Notes: generated from the sequence alone by a model not told the origin. DNA of 64,000 bases from CAWDVK01 sp963805715 (GCA_963805715.1 CAWDVK010000002.1:1-64000), one strand, 5' to 3'; shown: positions 1 through 9,598, counted from the first letter of the stretch. Numbers and translations are program-made.

Positions 1-101
1 TCTTAACGATCTTATTCGCGTCCACTGTGCGGTTCCCGAGATGCGGTCGGCGTGCCCGGCTCCGCCTGGCGGAGCGGTCGCGTTGGCAACATCTCCATAG
101 T
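1..101 (+). other. 23S-5S rRNA internal spacer
   Basis: This stretch lies just upstream of the 5S gene and contains 'tccactgtgcggttc', a string typical of actinobacterial 23S-5S spacers. A short hairpin (GCTCCGCC / GGCGGAGC, 59-75) could be an RNase processing stem. The 23S 3' end is not recognisable here and probably lies outside the window. The assignment rests on position and on the spacer string, from memory. Confidence 0.6.
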
Positions 102-220
102 GTTTCGGTGGCCATGGCGAAGGGGAAACACCCGGTCCCATTCCGAACCCGGAAGTTAAGCCCTTCAGCGCCGATGGTACTGCGCGGGGGACTGCGTGGG
201 AGAGTAGGACGCCGCCGGAC
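102..220 (+). rRNA. rrf: 5S ribosomal RNA
   Basis: The stretch has the canonical actinobacterial 5S layout: 'gtttcggtggccatggcga' at the 5' end, the conserved 'ggtcccattccgaacccgg' near 134, 'gaagttaagcc' in the helix III region, and 'gggagagtaggacgccgcc' at the 3' end. The 5' and 3' ends pair to form helix I. The length of about 119 nt is normal. It is the last gene of an rRNA operon transcribed rightward, and a terminator follows at once. The ends are accurate to a few bases. Confidence 0.95.
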
Positions 221-228
221 ATTTTCCC

Positions 229-264
229 GCTGAGGGCCGTTACCGTTAGGTAGTGGCCCTCAGC
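229..264 (+). terminator. rRNA operon terminator
   Basis: GCTGAGGGCC (229-238) pairs perfectly with GGCCCTCAGC (255-264) around a 16-nt loop, followed by 'gcgttt'. It sits about 9 nt after the 5S end, where an rrn terminator is expected. Confidence 0.85.
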
Positions 265-302
265 GCGTTTGTGCTGCAATCGATGACCTGAGGTACGTAA
301 TA

Positions 303-2698
303 GTGGAGGATCCGGTGGCCGGGAGTGCGGGCAATTCAGCGTCGGGTGCGTCGGCGGGCAAGTCCCGCCGGGCGCCAGGCGGCCGCGGCTCCGGCAGCGC
401 CGGGAAAGCGGGCGGCAGCGCTGGCCGGTCGGGCGGGGGCGCCGCCAAGGCTGGCCGTGGCACCAGGCGGCCGGGTGCCAGCTCGGCCCGGTCGGGCGGG
501 ACCTGGCCAGGTAAGCCGGGCCGGTCCGGCTCCGCGGCCGGCCGAGGACAAGGCAGCACCGGTCGCGGAGGCTACGGAAGCAGCAGCGGTTCTGACCAGG
601 GCGGGGGTTCGGGCCGCTGGTCCGAGCGTCCTGAGAGCGGTTCGGCACGCCGGGGCGGTGCTGCCGGACGGACTGGCTCGTACGGAGCCCGCCCGCCCGG
701 CGATCGCGAGAGCGGCGGGGCGCCGCGCGCGCCGCGATCCGGCCGCCCGCAGGCGGAGCGCGGATACCAGGGCGAGGGCTACCAGGGCAGCGGCCGGAAC
801 ACGGGCGAACGCGGCTACCGCGGTCCAGGTGACCGGTACCGCAGCAGCGAGCGCGGCGACGGGCCAGGTACGGAGGACAGGGGCTACCGCGGCTCAGGCC
901 GCAGCGGCCAGGCGCAGGCCGGCAGCCGGGGATACCCCCGTCGTGACAGCGGTGGTCCGCCAGCGAGCGGGGGGCGGAGGTACCCGGGCCGCGATGCCGG
1001 CGAGAGCACTGACCGCCCGTACCGGCGGCGCGATGCCGGTGACCGGCCAGTCACCGGGGGCCGGGACTACCCGCCGCCCCGTGACGGCGGCTCGCAGCGC
1101 GGGGACCGTCCCTACCAGCGGCGCGATGCCGGTGACCGGCCAGCCGCCGGGGGCCGGGGCTACCCGCCCCGTGACGGCGGCTCGCAGCGCGGGGACCGTC
1201 CCTACCAGCGGCGCGATGCCGGTGACCGGCCAGCCGCCGGCGGCCGGGACTACCCGCCGCCCCGTGACGGCGGCTCCCAGCGCGGGGACCGTCCCTACCA
1301 GCGGCGCGATGCCGGTGACCGGCCAGCCGCCGGCGGCCGGCGATACCCGCCCCGTGACGGCGGCCCAGAGACCGGCGAGCGCCAGTACCAGCGACGTGAC
1401 GGCGCGGGAACGGGAACAGGCGACCGCGGCTACCGGGGTCCCGCATCCGGCGACAGGCCGGATCGCCGGAACTCGGTAGCGGACCGCTCTGGCCGATCGG
1501 AACGCCGGCCCGACTGGCAGCCGCGTGGCCAGCGGCAATCTGACTCCGGTGCCTCGGGGAGCGGAACTCGCCGCCCGGCCGAGCGGTCCGGCTGGGAAGG
1601 CGGCCCAGCCGATCGAACCCGCAGGGGACCAGGAGCACCTTCGCGTGCTGGCACGGGCGGTGCGCCGTCACGCGGTCGTGGCGCCCAGGGCGCGCCGCGG
1701 GGGACCCAGCGTGACGGGGGTGGCTCGCGTCCGCCGGCGGCTTCCGTGCGTCGTACGGCCAGGCTCGCGACTCTGGCTGGCGGTCACCCCAGGGCGATCG
1801 TGACCACAGCGGCCGGCCAGCCGGCCCGCGTCAGCCTGATGTGCGCCACCCTGACCTGCCGGCCAGCATTACGGCCGACCAGCTGGACCCGGAGGCGCGC
1901 GACGAGCTCCGGACCCTGCCCGGCGACCTCGCTGACGCGGTCGCCCGGCTGCTCGTGGCCACGAGCCTGGCTGAGGACCCGGACCGGGCCTACCAGTACG
2001 CCGAGGCCGCCCGCGGGCTTGCCGCGCGGGTCGGGATCGTCCGCGAGACCTGCGCCATTGCCGCCTACCAGGCAGGCAACTGGACCGCCGCGCTGGCCGA
2101 GTTCCGGGCCGCGCGCAGGCTCACCGGCCGGGCCAGCTACCTGCCGCTGATGGCGGACTGCGAGCGGGCGCTGGGCAGGCCTGATCGCGCCCTCGACATC
2201 GTCACCGGCCCAGAGGCCCGTGCCGCCGACCGTCCGACCCAGCTCGAACTGAAGATTGTCGAGTCGGGGATCCGCCGGGACCAGGGCCTGCCAGAAGCGG
2301 CAGTCGTGGCTCTCCAGGTTCCGGAGCTCAGCGACCGCCGGAGCCGGCCAGGATCGGCTCGTCTCCTGTACGCCTACGCTGATGCCCTGCTCGACGCAGG
2401 CCGCGAGGAGGACGCGCGGGAGTGGTTCGGCAAGGCCGCCGCCGCAGACTCCGATGGCGAGACTGACGCCGCCGACCGGGTGGACGAGCTGGACGACTTC
2501 ATCCTCGACGACCTGGAGTTCGACGAGAATGCCGAGGCGGACGAGGGCGAGGGCGAGGATGGCCCGGCGGGCGAGCCCGACGAAGCCAGGGCTGAGCATG
2601 TTCCTGCGGACGAGGCTGAGCATGTTCCTGCGGACGAGGCTGAGTCTGCTGATTCTGACCTGCCGGGCCTGGCATCAGGCCATGATCCCGAAGGCTGA
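303..2698 (+). CDS. Arg/Gly-rich repeat protein with helical-repeat C-terminal domain, frameshifted
   Basis: The N-terminal half (GTG at 303, AGGAGG-like site at 290-293) is low complexity, rich in Arg, Gly, Asp, Tyr and Ser, and includes tandem 30/31-residue repeats. From about 1715-1742 the coding signal moves to another frame. There it reads GGFRASYGQARDSGWRSPQ and continues into an alpha-helical, TPR-like region (ADAVARLLVATSLAEDPDRA, AAYQAGNWTAALAEFRAAR, MADCERALGRPDRALDIV), ending in an acidic tail at 2698. From memory, Streptomyces homologues carry a charged disordered N-terminus joined to this same helical domain, so I read one gene with a one-base frameshift. A stop in the second frame at 1712-1714 limits where the shift can lie. 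If the halves are separate, the second would start at GTG 1841. Function is unknown; an RG-rich tail could bind RNA, but that is only an inference. Confidence 0.65.
1020..1385 (+). repeat. Tandem 90/93-bp coding repeats
   Basis: Four copies start at 1020, 1113, 1203 and 1296, with a degenerate fifth from 1386. Each begins 'taccagcggcgcgatgcc' or a close variant. Copy lengths alternate 93, 90, 93 and 90 bp, so the reading frame is kept and the copies differ by one codon. They encode a unit of the form YQRRDAGDRPAAGGR-YPPRDGGSQRGDRP. Confidence 0.9.
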
Positions 2699-2777
2699 CG
2701 CGTGACCGGCGGGCTCCCGGGCCTCGCGCCCAGCCACTTCAGCTCCTCAGCCGCAGCTTCCGGCCATCCTCCAGCCG

Positions 2778-3749
2778 TCAGGATGGCTCGGTCTTGTCCA
2801 GCCAGCGCATGATGCCGGCCACGTTGGCCACCGTGCCGCTGATCCGCTCGTATTTCACCGCGAGCGCCGGATCCGCGTCCTCGGCCAGGATGGCATAACG
2901 CTGCCGGGTCCGCTCGGCCACCATTGCCGCGGCGTGATCGAGGTCCATCCCCGCGCCGCGCGCGCGCCGCGTCTCCTCGACCCAGACGCTGATCTCGGCC
3001 GCGGACCGCTCCAGCGCTTCCGCCACGGTGCTCACCGGCCCGTAGTGGCTGAACAGCAACCGGGTCGGCTGCAGGGCCGCGAAGGTCCGCAGCGAGTTCA
3101 GCGCGACCTGCAGGTCGAAGTCGGGCGGCGGCGTCGCCGGGCGCATGTCGCCGGTCTCCTGCACGTAGATGCCGGCCGCGTCCCCCACGTAGAGGTCGCC
3201 GCTGAGCGAGTCGATCAGTCCCACGTGATGCCTGGCGTGCCCGGGCGAGTAGTGGCTCTCCAGCCGCCGGCCGCCGCCGAGGTCGACCACCCCGGTGCGC
3301 TCCACCGTGCGGATCCGCTCGGGCGGTGTCGGCAGCAGCGTGCCGAACAGCACGTCGAGCTGGTCCCCGTAGACCATCCGGGCGCTGGCCATCAGCCTGC
3401 TCGGGTCGGCCAGGTGCCGTGCGCCGAGCTCATGCACCACCACCTGCGCCGCGGGGAACATGGTCGCGATGTCTCCGGTGCCGCCCGCGTGGTCCAGGTG
3501 AATGTGCGTCACCACGACGGTGGCCAGGTCATCTGGCCCGACGCCAAGCGCCGCCAGTGCATCCCGCACGACTGGCGCCGACGGCCCGGTGCCGGTCTCG
3601 ACCAGGCAGGGCCGGTCGCCGCGGATCAGGTATCCGGCGGTAATGCCTTCGTACCCGGCCATCCGGGTGTCGATCTGGTACACATCGTGGCCAAGTTCGG
3701 TAATGACATCGTTCACGGCGAATGCGGGCGCGGCGTCCTCCATGACCAC
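2778..3749 (-). CDS. MBL-fold metallo-hydrolase
   Basis: The 323-residue protein has the metallo-beta-lactamase signature THIHLDHAGG (about residues 82-91), a later metal-binding His in SPGHARHH, GDAAGIY with the bridging Asp, and a final His in FSHYGPVS. Together these make a complete dinuclear zinc site. The architecture, with an alpha-helical C-terminal extension of roughly 90 residues, fits the glyoxalase-II-like/lactonase branch; the substrate is unknown. The start may be GTG 3749 or ATG 3743, and neither has a strong ribosome-binding site. The gene is convergent with the helical-repeat gene upstream and is followed by the DUF1015 gene on the same strand. Confidence 0.85.
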   Translation of the reverse strand: MVMEDAAPAFAVNDVITELGHDVYQIDTRMAGYEGITAGYLIRGDRPCLVETGTGPSAPVVRDALAALGVGPDDLATVVVTHIHLDHAGGTGDIATMFPAAQVVVHELGARHLADPSRLMASARMVYGDQLDVLFGTLLPTPPERIRTVERTGVVDLGGGRRLESHYSPGHARHHVGLIDSLSGDLYVGDAAGIYVQETGDMRPATPPPDFDLQVALNSLRTFAALQPTRLLFSHYGPVSTVAEALERSAAEISVWVEETRRARGAGMDLDHAAAMVAERTRQRYAILAEDADPALAVKYERISGTVANVAGIMRWLDKTEPS

Positions 3750-3826
3750 ATCGTCTCAGGTCTGCCGCCAGGCCGGGACATGCCCAACGCAGGCCCGGCG
3801 CCCCGCGGCAGGGCCGGATGCGTTGT

Positions 3827-5236
3827 TCAGCCCTGAGCGAACATCCGCATGACTAGCCCCATGCGCGGCTTAGGGCCGAACGAGGTCGATTTCCTCGGCA
3901 CCGTATGGCCGCGCGCGGCGAGCCCGTAGATGTCAGCCGCCCGCATAGGGTTCCCGATCACCGCCGTGCCGCCCGGCGGCGCTGCGGCAAGGCGGACAGC
4001 GGCTGCCGCGTCATGCACGGCCAGCACGCCCGGCTCGTCATCGCCGATCCCCCAGAGCCGGGCCAGCAGCACGTCCCGCAGCACGGCGGCGGGAAGCCGC
4101 CGCCACAGCGGCAGGCAGTCGGCGGCTATGCACGCCTCGACCAGCGCCGGGTCCGGGTCGGTCAGCAGGTAAGCCCGCTCGCCGCCGGTCAGCAGAAAGG
4201 CCACGCCGTGCTCGCCGGCGGCGGCCAGCTCACCGAGGGCGGCCTCCAGCTCGGCTGCGCCGCCGGGCAGCTCGCGGACCTTGAAGCCGCTGGCCGCCAG
4301 CATCACGGCGCTTTCCGGGTTCAGGTCGGCGACGACCCGGTGGATGGCGCCCACGCGGGGCGGGTACGCGGCGGCGTCCACCAGCAGCGCGAGCCCCCGG
4401 TCCCACGGCTCCTCTCCGGCCGCGTCCTGCCCCGCTGCCCGATGGCCGGCCGCGTCGTGCCCCGCTGCCCGATGGCCCGCCGCATCCTGGCCGGCCGCGG
4501 CCCGCCGGCGAGCCTGCAGCTGCAGGTACGCGCAGTAGCGATGATGCCCGTCAGCGATGAAGGCGGTCCGGGCGGCCAGGTCGGCGGCCACGGCTGCCAG
4601 CTCGGCGTGGTCGGTGATGGCCCAGAGCCGGTGCCGCAGCCCGTCCGTTGTCACGGCCTCGGCCAGCGGCTGCCGGGTGAAGGCTGCTTCCTCGACGATC
4701 CGGGTCGCGGCGCCGTCCGGCGAGCCGTGATAGAGCAGGAAGATCGGCTCCAGGTTGGCCTGCGTCGCCTCCATCAGCTGGCGCCGGCCGGCGATGGGAC
4801 CCGGCGCAACGCCCTCATGCGGCCACACCACTCCCGCATCCAGCGGAACGAGCCCCAGCGCGCCGATCAGGCCCCGCTGCACTCGCTGTCCGGGCGGGGG
4901 GAAGGACATCTGCTCGTAGACATACAGGGCGGGCTCGGGATCGGGCGCCAGGATCCCGTCCGCCAGCCAGCTGGCCAGCTCGTCGGCCACCTGGTGGTAA
5001 GGATTGCCGGGCAGGGCGTCCTCCGCTCGGGGCAGGATCAGCCGGATCACGTTGTGCGGGTCCGCCGCCAGGAAGTGCTCCTCTTTATCGTGCGCTATGA
5101 CGTTGTACGGTGGAGAAGTGACCTCGGCGAGCCCGCTCACCCGGTCCTCGACATAACGGACGCCACGAAACGGCGCCAGCGAGAGGCAGCAGCCGCCTGC
5201 ACCTGCTGGCTCCTGGCCGGACGGAAGGATCTGCAC
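3827..5236 (-). CDS. DUF1015 family protein
   Basis: The protein begins with the family hallmark LAPFRGVRYVEDRVSGLAEV followed by TSPPYNVI, and includes IADGHHRYCAYLQLQARRR and the C-terminal end GLVMRMF. All are typical of DUF1015 proteins (about 400-430 residues), which have no settled biochemical function. The most plausible start is GTG 5236, since later in-frame starts would remove the N-terminal motif. That start codon lies 2 bp from the divergent ATG at 5239, so each gene's ribosome-binding region lies inside the other's coding sequence. A 10-residue repeat (variants of AAGQDAAGHR, 30-bp DNA repeats at 4417-4497) expands a loop after the HHRY helix. Confidence 0.85.
   Translation of the reverse strand: MQILPSGQEPAGAGGCCLSLAPFRGVRYVEDRVSGLAEVTSPPYNVIAHDKEEHFLAADPHNVIRLILPRAEDALPGNPYHQVADELASWLADGILAPDPEPALYVYEQMSFPPPGQRVQRGLIGALGLVPLDAGVVWPHEGVAPGPIAGRRQLMEATQANLEPIFLLYHGSPDGAATRIVEEAAFTRQPLAEAVTTDGLRHRLWAITDHAELAAVAADLAARTAFIADGHHRYCAYLQLQARRRAAAGQDAAGHRAAGHDAAGHRAAGQDAAGEEPWDRGLALLVDAAAYPPRVGAIHRVVADLNPESAVMLAASGFKVRELPGGAAELEAALGELAAAGEHGVAFLLTGGERAYLLTDPDPALVEACIAADCLPLWRRLPAAVLRDVLLARLWGIGDDEPGVLAVHDAAAAVRLAAAPPGGTAVIGNPMRAADIYGLAARGHTVPRKSTSFGPKPRMGLVMRMFAQG
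4417..4497. repeat. 30-bp tandem repeat inside the DUF1015 gene
   Basis: Units starting with 'cgcgtcctgc', 'cgcgtcgtgc' and 'cgcatcctgg' lie at 4421, 4451 and 4481. The period is exactly 30 bp, so the frame is kept. The encoded loop is Ala/Gly/His/Asp-rich. Confidence 0.85.
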
Positions 5237-5238
5237 AT

Positions 5239-6998
5239 ATGTCTGAAGGACCAGGGAAGGCCCATGATTCCCGGCGGCCGGAAGAGCTTTCGTCACCGGA
5301 CGTTCATCAGCAGTCCAGCTCGGGAGGAGGAAATCAGGCCGGGCAGGAGCCGGCCCAGCCGGGAGCAGCCAGGGGCGGCACGGCCAGCCGGGCGGTCGCG
5401 GGCGAGGACACCTATAGCTTGTACCGGCGCGGCCTTGAGCTGCTCCAGAGCGGCAGCGCGGCGGCGGCCGCCCAGCTGCTGGAGCGGGCGGCCGTGGCCG
5501 AGCCGCAGTCCCGCAGCGTGCTGGAGGCGCTGGCCAGGGCGCAGTTTGACGCGGGCCGGTACGCGGCGGCCGCGGGCAGCTTCCGGCAGATCGTGGAGGC
5601 CAGCCCAAGCGACGACTACGCCCAGTTCGGCCTGGGCCTGGCGCTGGCTCGCACCGGGGACCCCGGCGCCGCGGCCGAGCACCTGGCGCTGGCCGCGGCG
5701 ATGCGGCCGAACCTGCGGCACTATACGGATGCACTCCGCAACGTGCGGGCAACGCTGAGCGCACGGCGACGTTCTGAGGGAAGGCACAGCAGATTGACTC
5801 GAAACGAACCCCCCGCCCCTCAGCCCGCCGCGCAGGCCGGCGCCGCCGGGCCCGGCCAGGACCCGGAATCGGAGCCGGATCCCGCCCGGCTCCAGCAGCA
5901 TGGCCAGCAGCAGGGGCAGTACCACGCTGACCCTGATCAGGGCCGTGACTTTCCCCGCGGCAGCGCTGACCCGCTCTGCGCGGCGTACGACGCCGCCCTG
6001 CTGGACCTCGACGGCGTCGTCTACCTCGGCGGCCAGGCCATCCCGGGTGCCGCCGACGCGCTCGGCAAGGCCAGGGGCCAGGGGATGCGGCTCGCGTTCG
6101 TGACCAACAACGCGTCCCGCTCGCCGTCGGCCATTGCCGGCCAGCTCACCGGCCTCGGCGTGCCCGCCGAGGCCGGTGACATCGTGACGTCGGCCCAGGC
6201 CGCGGCGCGGCTGCTGGCCGGCCGCTGCCGCCTGGCGCACCCGTCCTGGTCGTCGGCGGCATCGGGCTTCGCCTCGCGCTGCGGGAGCGCGGCCTGCGGC
6301 CGGTGTCGGCCGCGGCCGAGAAGCCGCTAGCCGTGGTGCAGGGGTACGCGGGGGATATTAGTTACGGAATGCTCGCCGAGGCGGCCGTGGCGATCAGATC
6401 GGGGGCCTGGTACGTCGCCTCCAATGCGGACGCGACCCTGCCCTCGCCGCGCGGCCCGCTGCCCGGCAACGGCTCGCTGGTGCAGCTGCTCGTGACCGCC
6501 ACCGGCCAGCTGCCGGTGGTGGCGGGCAAGCCCGACCCGCCGCTGCACGCGGAGGCGCTGCGGCGCACGGGCGCCCGCCATCCGCTGGTCGTCGGCGACC
6601 GGCTGGACACCGACATCGAGGGAGCCGTCCGCGGCGGGGCGGACAGCCTGGTGGTGCTGACCGGGGTGACCCGCCCCGCTGACCTGGTCCTCGCCCCGGC
6701 CGGGAGGCGGCCCGCCTACATCGCCCGTGACCTCGACGGGCTGCTCACCGCGCATCCGGAGGTGACCAGCTCGGGGGCGGCGCGCGAGTGCGGCGGATGG
6801 ACCTGCCGGCCTGCCGGATCCGGCGGGCTGGAGCTGACCGGAGCGGGTGACCCGATCGACGGGCTGCGTGCCCTGTGCGCGGCCGCCTGGTCGGGGGCGG
6901 GCAGCCCGGACGGCCCGGAAGGGCCGCACGGGCCGGACGGCGTGATCACCCGGCAGGCGGCGCAGCAGGCGCTCCGGGTGCTGCACCTGGCGGGCTGA
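5239..6998 (+). CDS. TPR protein fused to HAD-IIA (NagD-like) phosphatase, frameshifted
   Basis: ATG 5239 has a GGAAGG site at 5223-5228. Residues about 55-170 form TPR-like helices (SLYRRGLELLQSG, ALARAQFDAGRYAAAAGSF, LGLALARTGDPGAAAEHLALA). After a Pro/Gln-rich linker comes a HAD domain with the catalytic DLDGVVYLGG (nucleophile Asp plus Asp+2) and VTNNAS (motif II). At about 6216-6233 the frame shifts by one base. The next frame continues as GAPVLVVGGIGLRLALRERGL, then KPDPPLHAEALRR and VVGDRLDTDIEGAVRGGADS (motif IV acidic pair). Assembled, it is a complete type-IIA HAD. An internal TTG at 5794 with GGGAAGG upstream could start the HAD part alone. The substrate is unknown. Confidence 0.75.
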
Positions 6999-7116
6999 GA
7001 TCAGCCTCCAGTAGTACCCGGAATAGCCAAGCGGCGGACGCGGCGGCGAGCGCCGCTGCAGCAGACTGGTTCCGGCTGATCCGCTGACCGACGGACCTGC
7101 CGGAAGGGATACGACA

Positions 7117-8118
7117 ATGATCGAGGCACGGGGCCTCACCAAGCGATACGGCGACACGCTGGCCGTCGACAATCTGTCGTTCAGCGTTGCGCCGGGGAAG
7201 ATCACCGGTTTCCTCGGCCCGAACGGGGCCGGGAAGACCACGACCATGCGGCTGATCCTCGGCCTTGACCGGCCGACGAGTGGCAATGTCACGATCGACG
7301 GGAAGCCATTCGAGAAGCTCGCCTACCCGATGCGGGAGGTCGGCGCGCTGCTGGACGCCAAGGCCGTGCACGGGGGACGCAGCGCTTACAACCACCTGCT
7401 GTGCCTGGCTCAGGTCAGCAACCTGCCCTCCCGCCGGGTCGGCGAGGTGCTGCAGCTCGTCGGGCTCAGTGCGGTGGCGAAGAAGCGGTCCAGGGGCTTC
7501 TCGCTCGGCATGGGCCAGCGGCTCGGCATCGCCGCGGCGCTGCTCGGTGACCCGAAGATCCTGATGTTCGACGAGCCGGTCAACGGCCTGGACCCGGAGG
7601 GCATCCTCTGGATCAGGAACCTGATGAAGGCACTCGCGGCCGAGGGCCGGACCGTGTTCGTGTCCAGCCACCTGATGTCGGAGATGGAGAACACCGCCGA
7701 TCACCTCATCGTGATCGGGCGCGGCCGGCTGATCTCGGACTGCACGGTCAACGAGTTCATCGCGGCCAACTCCCGGCAGTCCGTCCGGGTCCGTACGCCG
7801 CAGCCCGATGATCTGGGCAAGCTGGTTGCGGCCGCTGGCGGGTCGGTGCACGAGTCCGGTGACGGGCTGATCGTCGTCAACGGCCTGGACGCCAGCGAGG
7901 TGGGGGATCTCGCGTTCGAGAACGGCGTGCGGCTGCACGAGCTCGCTCCCGCCCACGCTTCGCTGGAGCAGGCGTTCATGGAACTGACCGCATCCAGCGT
8001 GGAGTTCCACGCTGGCGTGCCGGGAGGAACGGGCGGCAAGGGCGGGCCGGGCCGCAAGGGCGGGTCGGGCGGGCCGGGCGGGGACGAACAGCACGTTCTC
8101 ACCGGAAGCGGGGTCTGA
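7117..8118 (+). CDS. ABC transporter ATP-binding protein
   Basis: ATG 7117 is preceded by GGAAGGG with good spacing. The protein has Walker A GPNGAGKTT, a degenerate signature SRGFSLGMGQRLGIA, Walker B ILMFDEPVNGLD and switch HLMSEME. The order fits the ABC-2 (CcmA/DrrA) family of drug or lipid exporters. About 30 Gly/Lys-rich residues (GGTGGKGGPGRKGGSGG) form an unusual C-terminal tail. The permease gene starts 2 bp after the stop, so the two form one operon. The substrate cannot be inferred. Confidence 0.93.
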   Translation: MIEARGLTKRYGDTLAVDNLSFSVAPGKITGFLGPNGAGKTTTMRLILGLDRPTSGNVTIDGKPFEKLAYPMREVGALLDAKAVHGGRSAYNHLLCLAQVSNLPSRRVGEVLQLVGLSAVAKKRSRGFSLGMGQRLGIAAALLGDPKILMFDEPVNGLDPEGILWIRNLMKALAAEGRTVFVSSHLMSEMENTADHLIVIGRGRLISDCTVNEFIAANSRQSVRVRTPQPDDLGKLVAAAGGSVHESGDGLIVVNGLDASEVGDLAFENGVRLHELAPAHASLEQAFMELTASSVEFHAGVPGGTGGKGGPGRKGGSGGPGGDEQHVLTGSGV

Positions 8119-8119
8119 C

Positions 8120-8959
8120 ATGACCGTTACTACGACCAATGAGGCAGCGGCCGGCCCGCTGGCGGCCGCGCTGCCGGCTCCGGCTGGCCGGGCGGGCCTG
8201 CTGGGCGCGATGCGCTCGGAGTTCACCAAGATCCGCTCGGTGCGCTCGACGTACTGGACGCTGATCGCCCTCGTCGTGGTCACGATCGGGATCGGCGCGC
8301 TGGCCAGCTGGGGCGTCGCCCACCACGGTCAGCACGGGCCCGACTTTGACGCGACCCGGCAGAGCCTGGCCGGGCTGCTGCTGGGCCAGCTCGTGATCGC
8401 GGTCCTGGGCGCGCTGACCGTCACCTCGGAGTACTCGACCGGGATGGTCCGCACGTCGCTGACCGCGATGCCGCGCCGCGGCGTGGTGTTCGCCGCGAAG
8501 GCCCTGGTCTTCGCGCTGGTGGCGTTCGTCACCAGCCTGGTCACCTGCTTCGGGTCGTTCTTCCTCGGCCAGGCGCTGATGTCCTCGGCGCACATCAATA
8601 CCAGTCTCGGCCAGCCGCATGTGCTGCGCGCGGTCATCGGCGGCGCGCTGTTCCTGACCGCCTGCGGCATGCTGGCCTTCGGGCTCGGCATGATCCTGCG
8701 GCATACCGCCGGCGCGATCACCGCGGCTGTCGGGCTGCTGTTCGTACTGGCCATCCTGGTTAACTTCCTGCCGCAGTCGTGGCAGAACGACATCAACAAG
8801 TGGATCCCGCTGAACGCCGGCGAGCAGGTCTGGCGGACGAGCGCCGCCGCGCCGGCCGAGCACATGTTCTCGGCCTGGACCGGATTCGGGGTGCTGGCCG
8901 GCTACGCGGTGATCGCGATGATCGCCGGTCTGATCCTCTTCCGCAGGCGCGACGCATAA
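8120..8959 (+). CDS. ABC-2 type permease
   Basis: A 279-residue integral membrane protein with about six hydrophobic segments, including TLIALVVVTIGIGALASWG, LLGQLVIAVLGALTVTSEYS, AVGLLFVLAILVNFL and LAGYAVIAMIAGLILF. The cytoplasmic N-terminus has the usual SEFTKIRSVRSTYWTL and the TSEYSTGMVRTSLTAMPRR loop seen in actinobacterial ABC-2 permeases. It partners the ATPase encoded 2 bp upstream. A strong hairpin terminator follows at 8980. Confidence 0.92.
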   Translation: MTVTTTNEAAAGPLAAALPAPAGRAGLLGAMRSEFTKIRSVRSTYWTLIALVVVTIGIGALASWGVAHHGQHGPDFDATRQSLAGLLLGQLVIAVLGALTVTSEYSTGMVRTSLTAMPRRGVVFAAKALVFALVAFVTSLVTCFGSFFLGQALMSSAHINTSLGQPHVLRAVIGGALFLTACGMLAFGLGMILRHTAGAITAAVGLLFVLAILVNFLPQSWQNDINKWIPLNAGEQVWRTSAAAPAEHMFSAWTGFGVLAGYAVIAMIAGLILFRRRDA

Positions 8960-8979
8960 CCGGGGCTGCGCCGGGCTCA

Positions 8980-9013
8980 GGCGGCGGGCCGGGGATTGCC
9001 CCGGCCCGCCGCC
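8980..9013. terminator. Bidirectional hairpin terminator
   Basis: A perfect 15-bp stem (8980-8994 with 8999-9013) closes on an ATTG tetraloop. It lies between the rightward ABC permease gene and the leftward gene remnants, so it can end transcription from both sides. There is no U-tract, as is usual in actinomycetes. Confidence 0.85.
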
Positions 9014-9033
9014 CTGCGGCTTTCCGCGGCGAG

Positions 9034-9180
9034 TCAGCGGGCGAGCTGCGCGACTGAGGCCCACCGGCCCGCATGCCGGGCGATCGCGACCGGATAGTCG
9101 AAGCAGGTACTGACCAGCTCGGTGGTCAGCACGTCGTCGGCCGCCCCGGCGGCCAGTACCTGTCCGCCGCGCAGCGCTCA
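9034..9180 (-). pseudogene. 3' remnant of a FecE-type ABC transporter ATPase
   Basis: On the minus strand, in a frame different from the adjacent glycosylase fragment, about 47 codons read ALRGGQVLAAGAADDVLTTE, then LVSTCFDYPVAIARHAGRW, ending at the stop at 9034-9036. This is the characteristic C-terminal end of iron-siderophore/cobalamin ABC ATPases, the 'LRdGrVlaaGp..evLT' strand and the final helix. No Walker motifs are present. The fragment begins directly where the nei-like fragment ends (about 9175-9182), implying a deletion that joined two genes lying on the same strand. Confidence 0.6.
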
Positions 9181-9598
9181 GCCGCCGGACCGCCTCGGCG
9201 GTATCCCAGTCGGGTCCCAGCAGGTCCGGACCCAGGTGGCCGACGGCCCGCTCTTCCCGCGCGGTCGGCAGGATCTCGACCACGCCGAGCAGGTAGCCGA
9301 CTGCCTGCCACTGGTCGTTCGCCAGGATCAGCCGCACCCGGTGATCGCGCGGCGGGTAGCCGCCGGCGGGCCGAATCCGCCAGGAGCCGTCCATCCGCAG
9401 ATGCGTGTGGATCGTCGCCCCGCCGTCCACCCGGACCAGCAGGTGCTTGCCGCGGGCAACTGCCTCGGTCACCTCGCGGCCGGTGAGATCTGCCGTGGCA
9501 TATCGCGGGACGCGGAAGTCGGTGCGGGTGAGCATCCGGCCCGCCAGCGCCTCATGCAGCCTGTTCGCGGTCTGCCACACCACATCACCCTCGGGCAT
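9175..9598 (-). pseudogene. 5' fragment of a Fpg/Nei-family DNA glycosylase
   Basis: ATG 9598 begins MPEGDVVWQTANRLHEAL, the N-terminal catalytic PE motif of the Nei/Fpg family. The beta-sandwich follows: GKHLLVRVDGGATIHTHLRMDGSWRI with the conserved Lys and HLRMDG. Homology stops after DWDTAEAVRRLS, exactly before the helix-two-turn-helix and zinc-finger domains needed for DNA binding. Family members are about 270 residues; only about 140 remain. The sequence then runs into the ABC ATPase tail. The product is probably non-functional. Confidence 0.75.

Noticed and set aside
303..1479. Alternative reading frames of the RG-rich repeat region
   Set aside because: All three forward frames are open because of the repeats. 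Only the GTG 303 frame has a ribosome-binding site and the Arg/Gly/Tyr composition expected from homologues.
5239..7000. tRNA or other small RNA genes in the window
   Set aside because: Searched by eye for CCA-ending cloverleaf patterns across the window; none besides the 5S rRNA was convincing.
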